Shown here: positions 48,598 through 56,957 of the stretch, piece after piece
Numbering within the stretch: the stretch's first letter is position 1
Layout: every line of letters begins with the position of its first letter
Assembly (NCBI RefSeq): GCF_013409255.1
Contig: NZ_JACCAS010000001.1
Location: 2,728,001 to 2,792,000, forward strand
Direction: 5' to 3'
Source: Paraburkholderia bryophila
Lineage (GTDB): Bacteria; Pseudomonadota; Gammaproteobacteria; Burkholderiales; Burkholderiaceae
DNA: 64,000 nucleotides
Translations under genes and position numbers: made by a program
Notes under the pieces: model-generated
Told to the model about the DNA's origin: nothing
Seen by the model: the letters and a program-made list of their open reading frames with translations, nothing else
Databases searched by the model: none

Positions 48598-49988
48598 GCG
48601 ATTCCCATCCAGTCGTTCGCCCCTTCCAGCAGCGGTTGTTGCGGCGATGCGCTCAGCAACGCGCCGCGCGCGTCGGTGATCTGCATCGACTCCAGCCATT
48701 CCTCGAATTCCGGCGCACGACGCAGGCCGAGCACGTCGCGGACGTACAGCGCGTCGTGGAACGAGGTGCTTTGATAGTTGAGCATCACGTCGTCCGCGCC
48801 CGGAATGCCCATGATGAAATTGATGCCCGCCACGCCGAGCAGCGTGAGCAGATTGTCCATGTCGTCCTGATCCGCTTCGGCATGGTTCGTGTAGCAGATG
48901 TCGCAACCCATCGGCACGCCGAGCAGCTTGCCGCAGAAGTGATCTTCCAGTCCGGCGCGCGTGATCTGTTTACCGTCGTACAGGTACTCCGGGCCGATGA
49001 AACCCACCACCGTGTTGACCAGGAATGGATTGAATTTGCGCGCCACCGCATAGGCGCGCACTTCGCAAGTCTGTTGATCGACGCCGAAATGCGCGTCCGC
49101 CGACAATGCGCTGCCTTGCCCCGTTTCGAAATACATCAGGTTATTGCCGACGGTGCCGCGCTTCAGCGACAACCCCGCTTCATACGCCTCCTGCAGCAAC
49201 GCGAGCGAAATGCCGAAACCCGCGTTCGCTTTCTCCGTGCCCGCAATCGACTGAAACACCAGATCGACCGGCGCGCCTTTTTCGATTGCGGCAATCGTGT
49301 TGGTGACGTGCGTCAGCACACACGATTGCGTCGGCACCTGGTAGCGCAGGCGGAAGTCGTCGATCATCAGCAGCAGCTTGGTGATCGCGGCGAGATTGTC
49401 GCTGGCCGGATTGATGCCGATCATCGCGTCGCCGCAACCGTACATCAGACCGTCGAGCATCGAGGCGGCGATGCCTTTGACGTCGTCGGTCGGATGATTC
49501 GGTTGCAGACGCACCGACATGCGGCCCGGTAAACCCACCGTATTGCGAAAGCGCGTAATCACCGGACGTTTACGCGCCGCCGCGATCAGATCCTGATTGC
49601 GCATCAGCTTCGAGACCGCCGCGACCATCTCCGGCGTGAGGCCCGCCGTGATACGCGTGAGCGCGTCGGCGTCCGTCGTGCTGCTCAGCAGCCAGTTGCG
49701 AAAATCGCCCACCGTCAGATGCGAGATCTCGGAGAAGGCTTGCGGCGAGTGATCGTCGATCACGAGACGCGTGACCTCGTCGCTCTCGTAAGGAATGAGC
49801 GCTTCGTTGAGAAACGTGCGCAACGGCACCTGCGCGAGCGCCATCTTGGCCGCAACGCGCTCTTCCTCGCTCGCTGCCGCGACGCCCGCGAGCTGGTCGC
49901 CGGAGCGTTGCGGACTGGCCTTCGCCATCAAGGTCTTCAGGTCGGCAAAGCGATAGGTGCGACTGCCGATCGTTTCGGTGTAGCTCAT
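48594..49988 (-). CDS. eutB: Ethanolamine ammonia-lyase large subunit
   Basis: The catalytic subunit, 464 residues, a TIM barrel that binds substrate and B12 with EutC. SVRLQPNHPTDDVKGIAASML, MYGCGDAMIGINPA and YFETGQGSALSA are family motifs. It is coupled to eutC and follows the permease by 43 bp, so eat-eutB-eutC is one operon. The reactivase eutA is absent here, as are microcompartment genes. Confidence 0.96.
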   Translation of the reverse strand: MSYTETIGSRTYRFADLKTLMAKASPQRSGDQLAGVAAASEEERVAAKMALAQVPLRTFLNEALIPYESDEVTRLVIDDHSPQAFSEISHLTVGDFRNWLLSSTTDADALTRITAGLTPEMVAAVSKLMRNQDLIAAARKRPVITRFRNTVGLPGRMSVRLQPNHPTDDVKGIAASMLDGLMYGCGDAMIGINPASDNLAAITKLLLMIDDFRLRYQVPTQSCVLTHVTNTIAAIEKGAPVDLVFQSIAGTEKANAGFGISLALLQEAYEAGLSLKRGTVGNNLMYFETGQGSALSADAHFGVDQQTCEVRAYAVARKFNPFLVNTVVGFIGPEYLYDGKQITRAGLEDHFCGKLLGVPMGCDICYTNHAEADQDDMDNLLTLLGVAGINFIMGIPGADDVMLNYQSTSFHDALYVRDVLGLRRAPEFEEWLESMQITDARGALLSASPQQPLLEGANDWMGIA

Positions 49989-50031
49989 CCTTACGACTCC
50001 ATCGCCGCTGCTTGCGCAGCGGCCCGATCCG

Positions 50032-51435
50032 TCATTCTTCGAGCAGGGCGTCTGACGGCGCCGCTTCGCGTTGATGGCGCGTCAGCAAAAAGTAGACGTA
50101 GCCCAGCGCGAGGAAAATGGCGAACACAATCGCCACCAGAAAATTGAAGTAAACCATCGTGGCCAGACAGATGACCGCGGCGACCAGTGCAAACGCCGGA
50201 AAGAACGGAAACAGCGGCGCGCGGAACGGGCGCTCCATGTCCGGATCGCTGCGGCGCAGCTTGAACAGCGACAGCATGCTGATGATATACATCACGATAG
50301 CGCCAAATACCGACATCGTCACGATGTTCGCGGTCAGCGTCTGGCCGCCGAACTGGATCAGCTCGTCGCTGTAGATCGCCGCGATGCCGACCACGCCGCC
50401 CGCAAGAATCGCGCGATGCGGCGTCTTGAACCGCGGATGCACCTTGGAAAGCCATTCCGGCAGATAGCCGGCGCGAGCCAGCGCGAAAATTTGCCGCGAA
50501 TAACCGAGGATGATGCCGTGAAACGACGCGACCAGTCCAAACAGCCCGAGCCATACGAGCATATGCATCCAGCCGCTGTGTTCGCCGACGATGAACTTCA
50601 TCGCCTGCGGCAGCGGGTCGTTGATATTCGACAGCTTGGTCCAGTCACCGGCCGCGCCGGCAAACACCATCACGCCGATGGCGAGCACGACCAGCGTCAG
50701 AATGCCGGCCACATAGGCGATCGGAATGGAGCGCTTCGGGTTTTTGGCTTCTTCGGCGGCCATCGCGACGCCTTCGATCGCGAGGAAAAACCAGATCGCG
50801 AACGGAATCGCCGCGAACATGCCGTGGAACGAACCCATGCTGAAGGTATCCGCGCCGGACCAGCCGCCCTTCGTGAAGTTGGACCATTCAAACCCGGGCG
50901 ACACCACGCCCATGAAAACCAGCAGTTCGAAGATTGCGAGTACCGTCACGCACAACTCGAACGCCGCAGCGATCTGCACGCCGACGATATTCAACGCCAT
51001 GAAGACGAGGTATGCGCCCATTGCCGCATGTTTCGGCTCGAGTCCGGGAAACTGCACGTGCAGATAAGCGCCGATCGCCAGCGCAATCGCCGGCGGCGCA
51101 AACACGAATTCCACCAGCGTGGCAGCGCCCGCCAGATAACCGCCGGTCGGGCCGAACGCGTGACGCGCGTAGGCGAACGGGCCGCCGGCGTGCGGAATCG
51201 ACGTGGTGAGTTCGGTGAAACTGAAAATGAAGGTCGTATACATCGCGGCAATGAAAACCGCCGTGATGACGAAACCGAGCGTACCGGCGCTTGCCCAGCC
51301 GTAACTCCAGCCGAAGTATTCGCCGGAAATCACGAGCCCCACCGCAATGCCCCACAGTTGCCACGTGCCGAGCGTCTGCTTCAACTCGTGATGGGTGACT
51401 TTACCGACGTGCTGACTTTTGGCTTCTGATTTCAT
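50032..51435 (-). CDS. eat: Ethanolamine permease
   Basis: A 467-residue amino acid/polyamine/organocation (APC) transporter with about twelve membrane segments, matching the Eat ethanolamine permease in its start (TLGTWQLWGIAVGLVISGEYFGWSYG) and in lying directly before eutBC. It brings ethanolamine across the inner membrane. It is first in the eat-eutB-eutC operon, with a GGAG-like site before the ATG. Confidence 0.93.
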   Translation of the reverse strand: MKSEAKSQHVGKVTHHELKQTLGTWQLWGIAVGLVISGEYFGWSYGWASAGTLGFVITAVFIAAMYTTFIFSFTELTTSIPHAGGPFAYARHAFGPTGGYLAGAATLVEFVFAPPAIALAIGAYLHVQFPGLEPKHAAMGAYLVFMALNIVGVQIAAAFELCVTVLAIFELLVFMGVVSPGFEWSNFTKGGWSGADTFSMGSFHGMFAAIPFAIWFFLAIEGVAMAAEEAKNPKRSIPIAYVAGILTLVVLAIGVMVFAGAAGDWTKLSNINDPLPQAMKFIVGEHSGWMHMLVWLGLFGLVASFHGIILGYSRQIFALARAGYLPEWLSKVHPRFKTPHRAILAGGVVGIAAIYSDELIQFGGQTLTANIVTMSVFGAIVMYIISMLSLFKLRRSDPDMERPFRAPLFPFFPAFALVAAVICLATMVYFNFLVAIVFAIFLALGYVYFLLTRHQREAAPSDALLEE

Positions 51436-51691
51436 CGGAGCTCCCTGATATGGCCGCTTGCTCGACGCCGCAAGGCTTTGCGGTGCAGGGGCGGACAGCG
51501 TTCAACCGATGGTAGTGAGCCATTAATCGAGGTGTTATCGAAATTCGGCAAAGTTCGGGGTGGTCGTGGCAACGGGCGCCTGACGCTTTTCGCGGGCTAA
51601 CGGCGAAGTCCGCAGGATTTGGTAAATGGGCTCGTGGTACTTTCGTTCGCATTGAACTCGCCCATTTCATTTTTTTGGCATCGGCATCGTT

Positions 51692-52558
51692 ATGAACGAA
51701 TCAGCCCATCGGGCGCGCTACGAAACCCGGCTCGGCCGCGTGCTCGATCATATTTACGATCATCTCGACGAACCGCTCGATATCGATCGACTCGCCGAAA
51801 TCGCGTGTTTGTCGCCGTATCACTGGCATCGGATTTATCAGGCCATGTATGGCGAAACGGTCGCGACGACGGTGCGACGTTTGCGCTTGCATCGCGCGGC
51901 CGGTTATCTCGCGAACGGTTCAATGCCGATCGCCGAGATTGCCGAGCGCGCGGGCTACAGCAGTTTGCAGTCTTTCTCGCGCACGTTTCGCGCGGCGTTC
52001 GGCGTGCCGCCGGCGCAGTATCGCAAGCAGGGCACGCATAGCCGGTTTCGTCCGGCACTTTCAGGAGACGATCAAATGACCTTGCGCGAAGTCACGATTC
52101 GACACGTGGAGCCGATGGACGTGTTGTCGGTCGATCATGTAGGACCGTATATGCAGATCGGTAAAGCGTTCGATGCTTTATTCGGCTGGCTCGCGAAACA
52201 CAACTTGCTGGCCGCGGAGATGCGCATGGTCGGGATTTACTACGACGATCCCGGTGTGATCGAAGAAAACGCGTTGCGTTCGAAGGCCGGCGTGTTGTTG
52301 CCGCATCCGGTTCAGGCTTCGGTGACGGTGAGTTCACCAGCTTCGGTCGCGCATGTGAAGGGCGGTGAGTACGCGGTGCTGCGGCACAAAGGTCCGTATA
52401 GCGATATGCGTGCTGCGTATGAATGGTTGTACGGAACGTGGCTCGTGCAGTCAGGGCGCGAAGCAGCGGATGCGCCGGTGTTCGAGGAGTATCTGAACAG
52501 CCCGAAGGATACGGCGCCTACGGATCTGATCACCGAGATCTGTTTACCGTTGGTTTGA
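51692..52558 (+). CDS. AraC-family regulator with GyrI-like effector domain
   Basis: A 288-residue Rob/SoxS-like architecture: DNA-binding domain first (residues 8-113, LDIDRLAEIACLSPYHWHRIYQ and IAEIAERAGYSSLQSFSRTFR), then a GyrI-like/SOUL small-molecule domain (about 130-288, ending DTAPTDLITEICLPLV). Such proteins sense hydrophobic compounds and control efflux or stress genes. No target is evident beside it. It is divergent from eat, but belongs more probably to an unrelated regulon. Confidence 0.88.
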   Translation: MNESAHRARYETRLGRVLDHIYDHLDEPLDIDRLAEIACLSPYHWHRIYQAMYGETVATTVRRLRLHRAAGYLANGSMPIAEIAERAGYSSLQSFSRTFRAAFGVPPAQYRKQGTHSRFRPALSGDDQMTLREVTIRHVEPMDVLSVDHVGPYMQIGKAFDALFGWLAKHNLLAAEMRMVGIYYDDPGVIEENALRSKAGVLLPHPVQASVTVSSPASVAHVKGGEYAVLRHKGPYSDMRAAYEWLYGTWLVQSGREAADAPVFEEYLNSPKDTAPTDLITEICLPLV

Positions 52559-52663
52559 GGCTTGGAGGTTTGGCGATTGCCCAACGGTTGCCATTGCTTT
52601 GCCTGCTTCGTGCCCGCTTGTGCAGCGCGTTTCGCGGAGGCCTCTCTGTTTTTTATAGTCTTT

Positions 52664-52675
52664 GTATACGTATAC
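52664..52675. repeat. AT-rich palindrome, tandem GTATAC
   Basis: GTATACGTATAC is a perfect 12-bp palindrome made of two GTATAC units, within the most AT-rich stretch before the RT gene. It could be an operator or part of the promoter. Confidence 0.6.
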
Positions 52676-52706
52676 GTAGTAATAGTTAACAAGCCTCGCA
52701 TCCCGC

Positions 52707-52715
52707 TGTGGATAA
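52707..52715 (-). promoter_or_regulatory. DnaA box 1
   Basis: TGTGGATAA, the exact complement of the consensus DnaA box TTATCCACA. It lies 184 bp before an identical second copy in the same orientation. Confidence 0.6.
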
Positions 52716-52890
52716 CTGGAAACTTCGTTTACGGATCAACGCGCTGCGGAATCCATAACCCTGCGCAGCGTGTGCGGACAGCGAGGCGGAGCCTGGGAAA
52801 ACTTTCGCGCGGCGAACCGTCGCGGCATCGTTATCAAGATTTCGCCCACAACGTGTCAGACGGCTTTTACAAATGTTGTCCAGAGGGGGC

Positions 52891-52899
52891 TGTGGATAA
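52891..52899 (-). promoter_or_regulatory. DnaA box 2
   Basis: A second exact TGTGGATAA, same orientation as box 1, 244 bases before the RT start. Confidence 0.6.
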
Positions 52900-53142
52900 G
52901 TTCGACGGTTTTCGGACGAGGCCTCGACGTTGACAAGGCGCGGCTCGCTCGCTTATCGTCGGCACGCGGGACGGCTGGTCAAGCACGCCTGTGATCGGGC
53001 AGCATACGTTCCGGGCACTACGGGGCTACCCCGTGGATCAGCATGACCTCCGCAGTTCGTCGCATGAGCGTCACTTGCGCTTTGCGCAACACAGCTCACG
53101 CAGCACAAGACGCGTTGACTGGCCGGCCCGCCCCTCTTCCCT

Positions 53143-54516
53143 ATGCCCTCCTCTTACCTGCAGTACGTTGCCAATGCGATTGCCGACGCCATGCTCGCCG
53201 GTCCCGCGCAGCCTGCGTCGATCGTCGAGCGGATGGTGCTCGCCTTAGGCGCGCCGGCCGACTGGATGAGCGGATTGGCGCGTCGCATTTCGCGGCGATT
53301 TGGCAAGCGGTGGGATAGCGTCGGACGTCATGAACTGTCGAAGATCATTGCCGACCATGCGGCGTTTGTCTTGGCGTGGCAGAGCGACAACCGTCCGCGC
53401 GTGGTGCGTCTGCTGACGCGACCGCCGGTTCAGCGCCAGGCGCCGCCCTGGTTGCACGGCGTCACGTTGCCGCAGTTGCCCACGCTCGCGGATCTGGCCG
53501 ACTGGCTCGAAGTCGAGCCAACGGAACTGGATTGGTTTGCCGATCGCTGGCGCGCACCGGCGCACGCCGCCGCAACGCCGCTGCATCACTATTCGTACAA
53601 GGCGATCGAGAAGCGCGACGGTCGCTGCCGAATCATCGAAATTCCTAAATCGCGCTTGCGGACCGTGCAGCGGAAAGTGCTGCACGGCTTGCTCGATCGG
53701 ATTCCGGTGCACGATGCGGCACATGGGTTTCGGCGCGGCAGGAATACGCTGAGCTTTGCGACGCCTCATGCGGCGAAAGCGGTGGTGATTCGCTTCGATC
53801 TGACGGATTTTTTTGCGTCGGTGCATGCGGGACGCGTTTACTCCGTGTTTCGTGATTTTTGCTATCCATTGGCGGTTGCTCGCTCGCTGACGGCGCTGTG
53901 TACCAATCGTGTGCCTAGCGGCCGCCTGCTTGAAGCGGATGTGCGGGAGCGGATCGATTGGCTGGGGCGACAGCGCTACCGGAACCGCCATTTGCCGCAA
54001 GGCGCGCCGACCTCGCCTGCGTTGGCGAACCTGTGTGCTTACCGACTCGACCTTCGGCTTGAAGGGCTCGCGCGTTCTGTCGGCGCGACTTACACGCGCT
54101 ATGCCGACGATCTTGCCTTTTCCGGCGATGAAGATCTCGCGCGAATAGCCGAGCGCTTATCGATTCGCGTTGCGGCCATTGCGATCGAAGAAGGCTTTGC
54201 ACTTAATCTCAGGAAAACGCGCGTCATGCGTCGTGGGGCGCGGCAACATCTGGCCGGCGTGGTGGTGAATAGCCATCCGAATCTCGCCCGGCCAATGTTC
54301 GATACGTTGAAGGCGATTCTCACCAATTGCGTGAGGCATGGACCGCATTCGCAGAACCGTGACGCACATTCGGATTTCCGGGCGCATCTCGCGGGACGTG
54401 TCGCGCATCTGGCGATGCTGAATGCAGGGAGAGGCGCGAAGTTGAAGGCGATATTCGAGCGGATTGTTTGGGAGCGGGATGAAGGTGGACCGGTGGAATA
54501 CGGATCGAACGCTTGA
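53143..54516 (+). CDS. Retron-type reverse transcriptase with N-terminal extension
   Basis: A 457-residue RNA-directed DNA polymerase. Residues 1-150 are an extension of no recognised family; the RT domain spans about 150-440. Visible are the first catalytic Asp D219 (FDLTDFF), A193-H-G-F, the LPQGAPTSPALANL motif (Q286), catalytic Y320-A-D-D, and a thumb with KLKAIFERIVW. The retron motif NAxxH appears as F205-A-T-P-H209 and VTG as L370-A-G, followed by VVVN: both degenerate but in the right places. No maturase or endonuclease domain follows, which argues against a group II intron. In-frame TGA at 53116 limits the start to 53143; no ribosome binding site is visible. No co-directional effector gene follows. 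Codons are less GC-biased than neighbours. Confidence 0.88.
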   Translation: MPSSYLQYVANAIADAMLAGPAQPASIVERMVLALGAPADWMSGLARRISRRFGKRWDSVGRHELSKIIADHAAFVLAWQSDNRPRVVRLLTRPPVQRQAPPWLHGVTLPQLPTLADLADWLEVEPTELDWFADRWRAPAHAAATPLHHYSYKAIEKRDGRCRIIEIPKSRLRTVQRKVLHGLLDRIPVHDAAHGFRRGRNTLSFATPHAAKAVVIRFDLTDFFASVHAGRVYSVFRDFCYPLAVARSLTALCTNRVPSGRLLEADVRERIDWLGRQRYRNRHLPQGAPTSPALANLCAYRLDLRLEGLARSVGATYTRYADDLAFSGDEDLARIAERLSIRVAAIAIEEGFALNLRKTRVMRRGARQHLAGVVVNSHPNLARPMFDTLKAILTNCVRHGPHSQNRDAHSDFRAHLAGRVAHLAMLNAGRGAKLKAIFERIVWERDEGGPVEYGSNA

Positions 54517-54571
54517 GGCTACTGACTTGCCTGGGACGATCGACCACCACGCGCTGAATGCTTGCGGAGTG

Positions 54572-55351
54572 CTAGTCGACCACTAACACAGGCTTACCGC
54601 TTTTCTTTTCGAGTTGGCACGGCAAGCGAATCATCACGAGGTAGATTCGAACCATCACGCCAGCAACCCACAGTGACATCGGCATGCCCAGGATCGCCAG
54701 CACGAGCAATACGCCATTCGTGCCGAAACTCGCACTCAGCAGTCGGCCCAACACCAAATAAAACGGCGCGATGCCGAAGACGAACCAGTAGTAGATCTTC
54801 GGAAACGGCAAGCGCTCCTTGTGGCGCTTTTCGAACTGCGTCAGGGCCGCCTGAAATTCGTAGGCAAGGTGGGATCCTTCGTCGATGAAAGCGTGATTCA
54901 CGAAAGACGTTGCTTTGATCGTATGCGAGACGCTGTGCGCGGTGATGGCTAGCCAGTACAGCGTCAATGCCGCGCCGCCCAGCAGACCCGGCCATTTGAA
55001 CAGCGGTTGCAGCGGCGCGAAGATGAAATAGAAAAAGTAAGCGAATATGCCGAAGAAAAAATAAACGGCGAACATGCCGATCGACTGTATTAGCCCGCAT
55101 ACCCATAGCAAATTCGTGCGACGGTATCGCGCGGCAATCGCAAAGGGCATGAGGACGCACGTCGACGTTACGAGTAGACCGATTTTCCACGGCCACGCGG
55201 AGACGGATAGGTCGTCGGCGTAGGCGGCGTAGGACACGCCGGTGCCGAGTAAAGGCAAAAGCAGGCTCGCTAGTGCGACTTTTTTTGCCATGTCCCAGAT
55301 CGCGTCTTTGGGTTTGACCGGCGGCCGGGGCATTGAGGGGGTTTTTGACAT
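54572..55351 (-). CDS. Multi-spanning inner-membrane protein of unknown function
   Basis: A 259-residue protein with about six or seven membrane segments, starting with a short charged cytoplasmic end rich in Pro and Lys, and an unusual Phe/Tyr-rich stretch near residue 95 (FAVYFFFGIFAYFFYFIF). A soluble loop of about 45 residues lies near 150-195. No family was recognised. It converges on the RT gene, 55 bp away, with no strong terminator between. Its ORF in the adjacent frame is a shadow. Confidence 0.75.
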   Translation of the reverse strand: MSKTPSMPRPPVKPKDAIWDMAKKVALASLLLPLLGTGVSYAAYADDLSVSAWPWKIGLLVTSTCVLMPFAIAARYRRTNLLWVCGLIQSIGMFAVYFFFGIFAYFFYFIFAPLQPLFKWPGLLGGAALTLYWLAITAHSVSHTIKATSFVNHAFIDEGSHLAYEFQAALTQFEKRHKERLPFPKIYYWFVFGIAPFYLVLGRLLSASFGTNGVLLVLAILGMPMSLWVAGVMVRIYLVMIRLPCQLEKKSGKPVLVVD

Positions 55352-55597
55352 CGATCAGTGGATCATTAGTTGGCCGCGGAGGTGTCGTTTGAGAAGCGGT
55401 GCAATAGAACCTTGGCTTTGAATAACGACCGAAGGAATATAACAAATGCACCATGTAGTGCTTGTGACCCGCAGGCTTGCTGCTATTGTTCGATTTCTCC
55501 TTCGTGTTGGCCCGATAAACGAATGCGCGATAAACGGACACAGGTTCGTGATCCCGTCAGCTCGCCGTGTACTCCCAGACTTTTTCTGACCGCCCTC

Positions 55598-56158
55598 ATG
55601 TTCACCAAAATATTGAAATGGATAGCCGGATTCTGGCTGCTCGCAACGCTGATCATTGTTTCCGCCGGCTTGCTGTCGAGACCTCAGCAAGCCGATCTCG
55701 CTATCGTCTACGGCAACAAGGTTCACGTGGACGGCAGCCCGTCGTCGCGGCTAGCGGCGCGACTCGACGAGGCGCGTCTGTGCTACGAGAAAGAGCTGTG
55801 TCGCGAGATCATGGTGAGCGGCGGCATCGACAAACACGGCACCGATGAAGCGCTCGCCATGAAGCGTGATCTCGTCAACCAAGGTGTTCCCGAGAATCGC
55901 ATCGTGATGGACAACATGGGCCGTGACACGTGGGATACCGCGAGAAATGCGAGTGCGTATATGAAGGCACATGGTCTGCATAGTGCGATTGTTGTTTCCC
56001 AGTACTTTCATGTGCCGCGCGCGATGATTGCGTTGAAGCGGTTCGGTGTCAGTCGGGTTAGTGGCGCTTATCCTGTGTTCTTTGAGGCTCGCGATGTCTA
56101 TTCGTCGTTGAGAGAAGTGCCGGGGGCGTTGTGGTATTGCGTGAGGCGTGATTTCTAA
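55598..56158 (+). CDS. DUF218/YdcF-SanA-like membrane-anchored protein
   Basis: A 186-residue protein with one N-terminal membrane segment (about residues 5-25) and a DUF218 domain: AIVYGNKVHVDGSPSSRLAARLDEA, EIMVSGGIDKHGTDEALAMK, VMDNMGRDTWDTARNA and VVSQYFHVPRAMIALKRFG are family motifs. SanA and ElyC relatives act in envelope integrity. The ATG at 55598 is chosen over a frame opening at 55370 since the membrane anchor begins here. A terminator follows. Confidence 0.83.
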   Translation: MFTKILKWIAGFWLLATLIIVSAGLLSRPQQADLAIVYGNKVHVDGSPSSRLAARLDEARLCYEKELCREIMVSGGIDKHGTDEALAMKRDLVNQGVPENRIVMDNMGRDTWDTARNASAYMKAHGLHSAIVVSQYFHVPRAMIALKRFGVSRVSGAYPVFFEARDVYSSLREVPGALWYCVRRDF

Positions 56159-56288
56159 GTGAATTGTCCGGTGCTCGCCGAATCGCAGCCAGCGCGCTAG
56201 TTAAGCGGTGATCGACGTTCCGATCCAAAACAATCTGAGCGGGCGATAAAACATAGGTTGATTCGCGCAGTCGAATCGAAGAAGCTAT

Positions 56289-56328
56289 TGCGAGGCGGAT
56301 ATCGGTTTATATGCGCCTCGCATTTTTT
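56289..56328 (+). terminator. Terminator after the DUF218 gene
   Basis: TGCGAGGCG and CGCCTCGCA pair around a 16-base AT-rich loop and are followed by six T. It precedes the LprI-like gene. Confidence 0.85.
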
Positions 56329-56402
56329 CGGCGGACGAGCATCGGCCCACCAGAACAGAATAGCCGTGCAGTCAGTTCAATCACTTCGAGGGGTACGCTT
56401 GC

Positions 56403-56867
56403 ATGACAAAAACGACACTGCGTCTCGCCAGACTCGCGATCTTGAGTGGCCTCGCGTTTTTCACGCTCGGCGCTCACGCTAAAACGGATTGCGACGCGTC
56501 CAATCTCAACCGGGATCAGCAACTCACTTGCGCGCAACAGCAAACCGCCGTCAAGGCGGCTCAGGCCGACAAGCTCTATCAGGCTTTGCGGCGAGACGTG
56601 CCGGAAGCGCAGCGCGACACGCTGCAAAAAAACCTGCTGGTGTGGACTTATAAAGTGGACACGGACTGCGCGCTCCAGCGCGATGCGTTTAACGACTGGG
56701 GCAAGAATCCCGCGCCGGATGCGGACTTCCAGTACGAGGGCTGCAAGTCGGCGGTACGGGATGAACAGGTGTCGTTTTACGAAAGCCTCATTTGTCCGGA
56801 TTCGCTCGAGACCGGTGACAAGGCGAGTTGTGGGAAGTTGGCGGCGATTTTGAGGTCGTCGAATTGA
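56403..56867 (+). CDS. Exported DUF1311/LprI-like protein
   Basis: A 154-residue protein with signal peptide (cleavage probably after GAHA, residue 26) and six cysteines (C30, C43, C89, C114, C131, C143), likely three disulphides. The spacing around WTYKVDTDCALQ and the C114-x5-RDEQVSFYESL pattern resemble the DUF1311 domain of lysozyme inhibitor LprI. It could act as a periplasmic inhibitor or immunity protein; the neighbouring type VI genes make the latter worth considering. Lysozyme inhibition is not shown. Confidence 0.7.
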   Translation: MTKTTLRLARLAILSGLAFFTLGAHAKTDCDASNLNRDQQLTCAQQQTAVKAAQADKLYQALRRDVPEAQRDTLQKNLLVWTYKVDTDCALQRDAFNDWGKNPAPDADFQYEGCKSAVRDEQVSFYESLICPDSLETGDKASCGKLAAILRSSN

Positions 56868-56957
56868 ATGGATTCTGCTGCGTCGCGAACGGCCGGTCAG
56901 CGTGATCTCGCTGACCGGCAATTGACTTTTCCCTTGCCCTATTCGCAGCGCTTCTTG

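Larger units (their letters stand above)
52559..53142 (+). other. Structured leader of the reverse transcriptase gene (candidate msr-msd region)
   Basis: These 584 bases hold no convincing gene. They contain an AT-rich patch (52645-52690), two perfect DnaA boxes, and a chain of possible hairpins: 52739-52773 (ten-bp stem with one GT pair), 52806-52824 (CGCG-CGG / CCG-CGCG with a CGAA loop), 52849-52879 (seven bp), 53018-53036 (eight bp, loop CTA) and 53075-53089 (TTGCGC-TTT-GCGCAA). Retron RTs are preceded by a non-coding RNA that primes and templates msDNA, so this is where it would lie. No convincing a1/a2 inverted repeat was found, so its boundaries are not called. Confidence 0.4.

Noticed and set aside
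52736..53118. TCAACGCG / CGCGTTGA inverted repeat as definite retron a1/a2
   Set aside because: Only eight bp; several such matches are expected by chance in 584 bases, and the enclosed 383 nt is long for a retron RNA. Kept as a candidate only.
52559..53142. The leader with DnaA boxes as a replication origin
   Set aside because: No dnaA, dnaN, repA, parAB or iterons nearby, and only two boxes; a regulatory role is more likely.
52991..53318. Two short open frames overlapping the RT start (52991-53248, 53043-53318)
   Set aside because: Out of frame with the RT, with no ribosome binding site or recognisable product; they overlap the RT coding start.
53143..54516. RT as part of a group II intron or a diversity-generating retroelement
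   Set aside because: No maturase/endonuclease domain, no intron domain V/VI-like end after it, and no template/variable repeat pair was seen near it.
54594..55541. 315-codon frame overlapping the membrane-protein gene in another frame
   Set aside because: Arg/Pro-rich without membrane segments or motifs; the 54572-55351 frame has a coherent membrane-protein composition.
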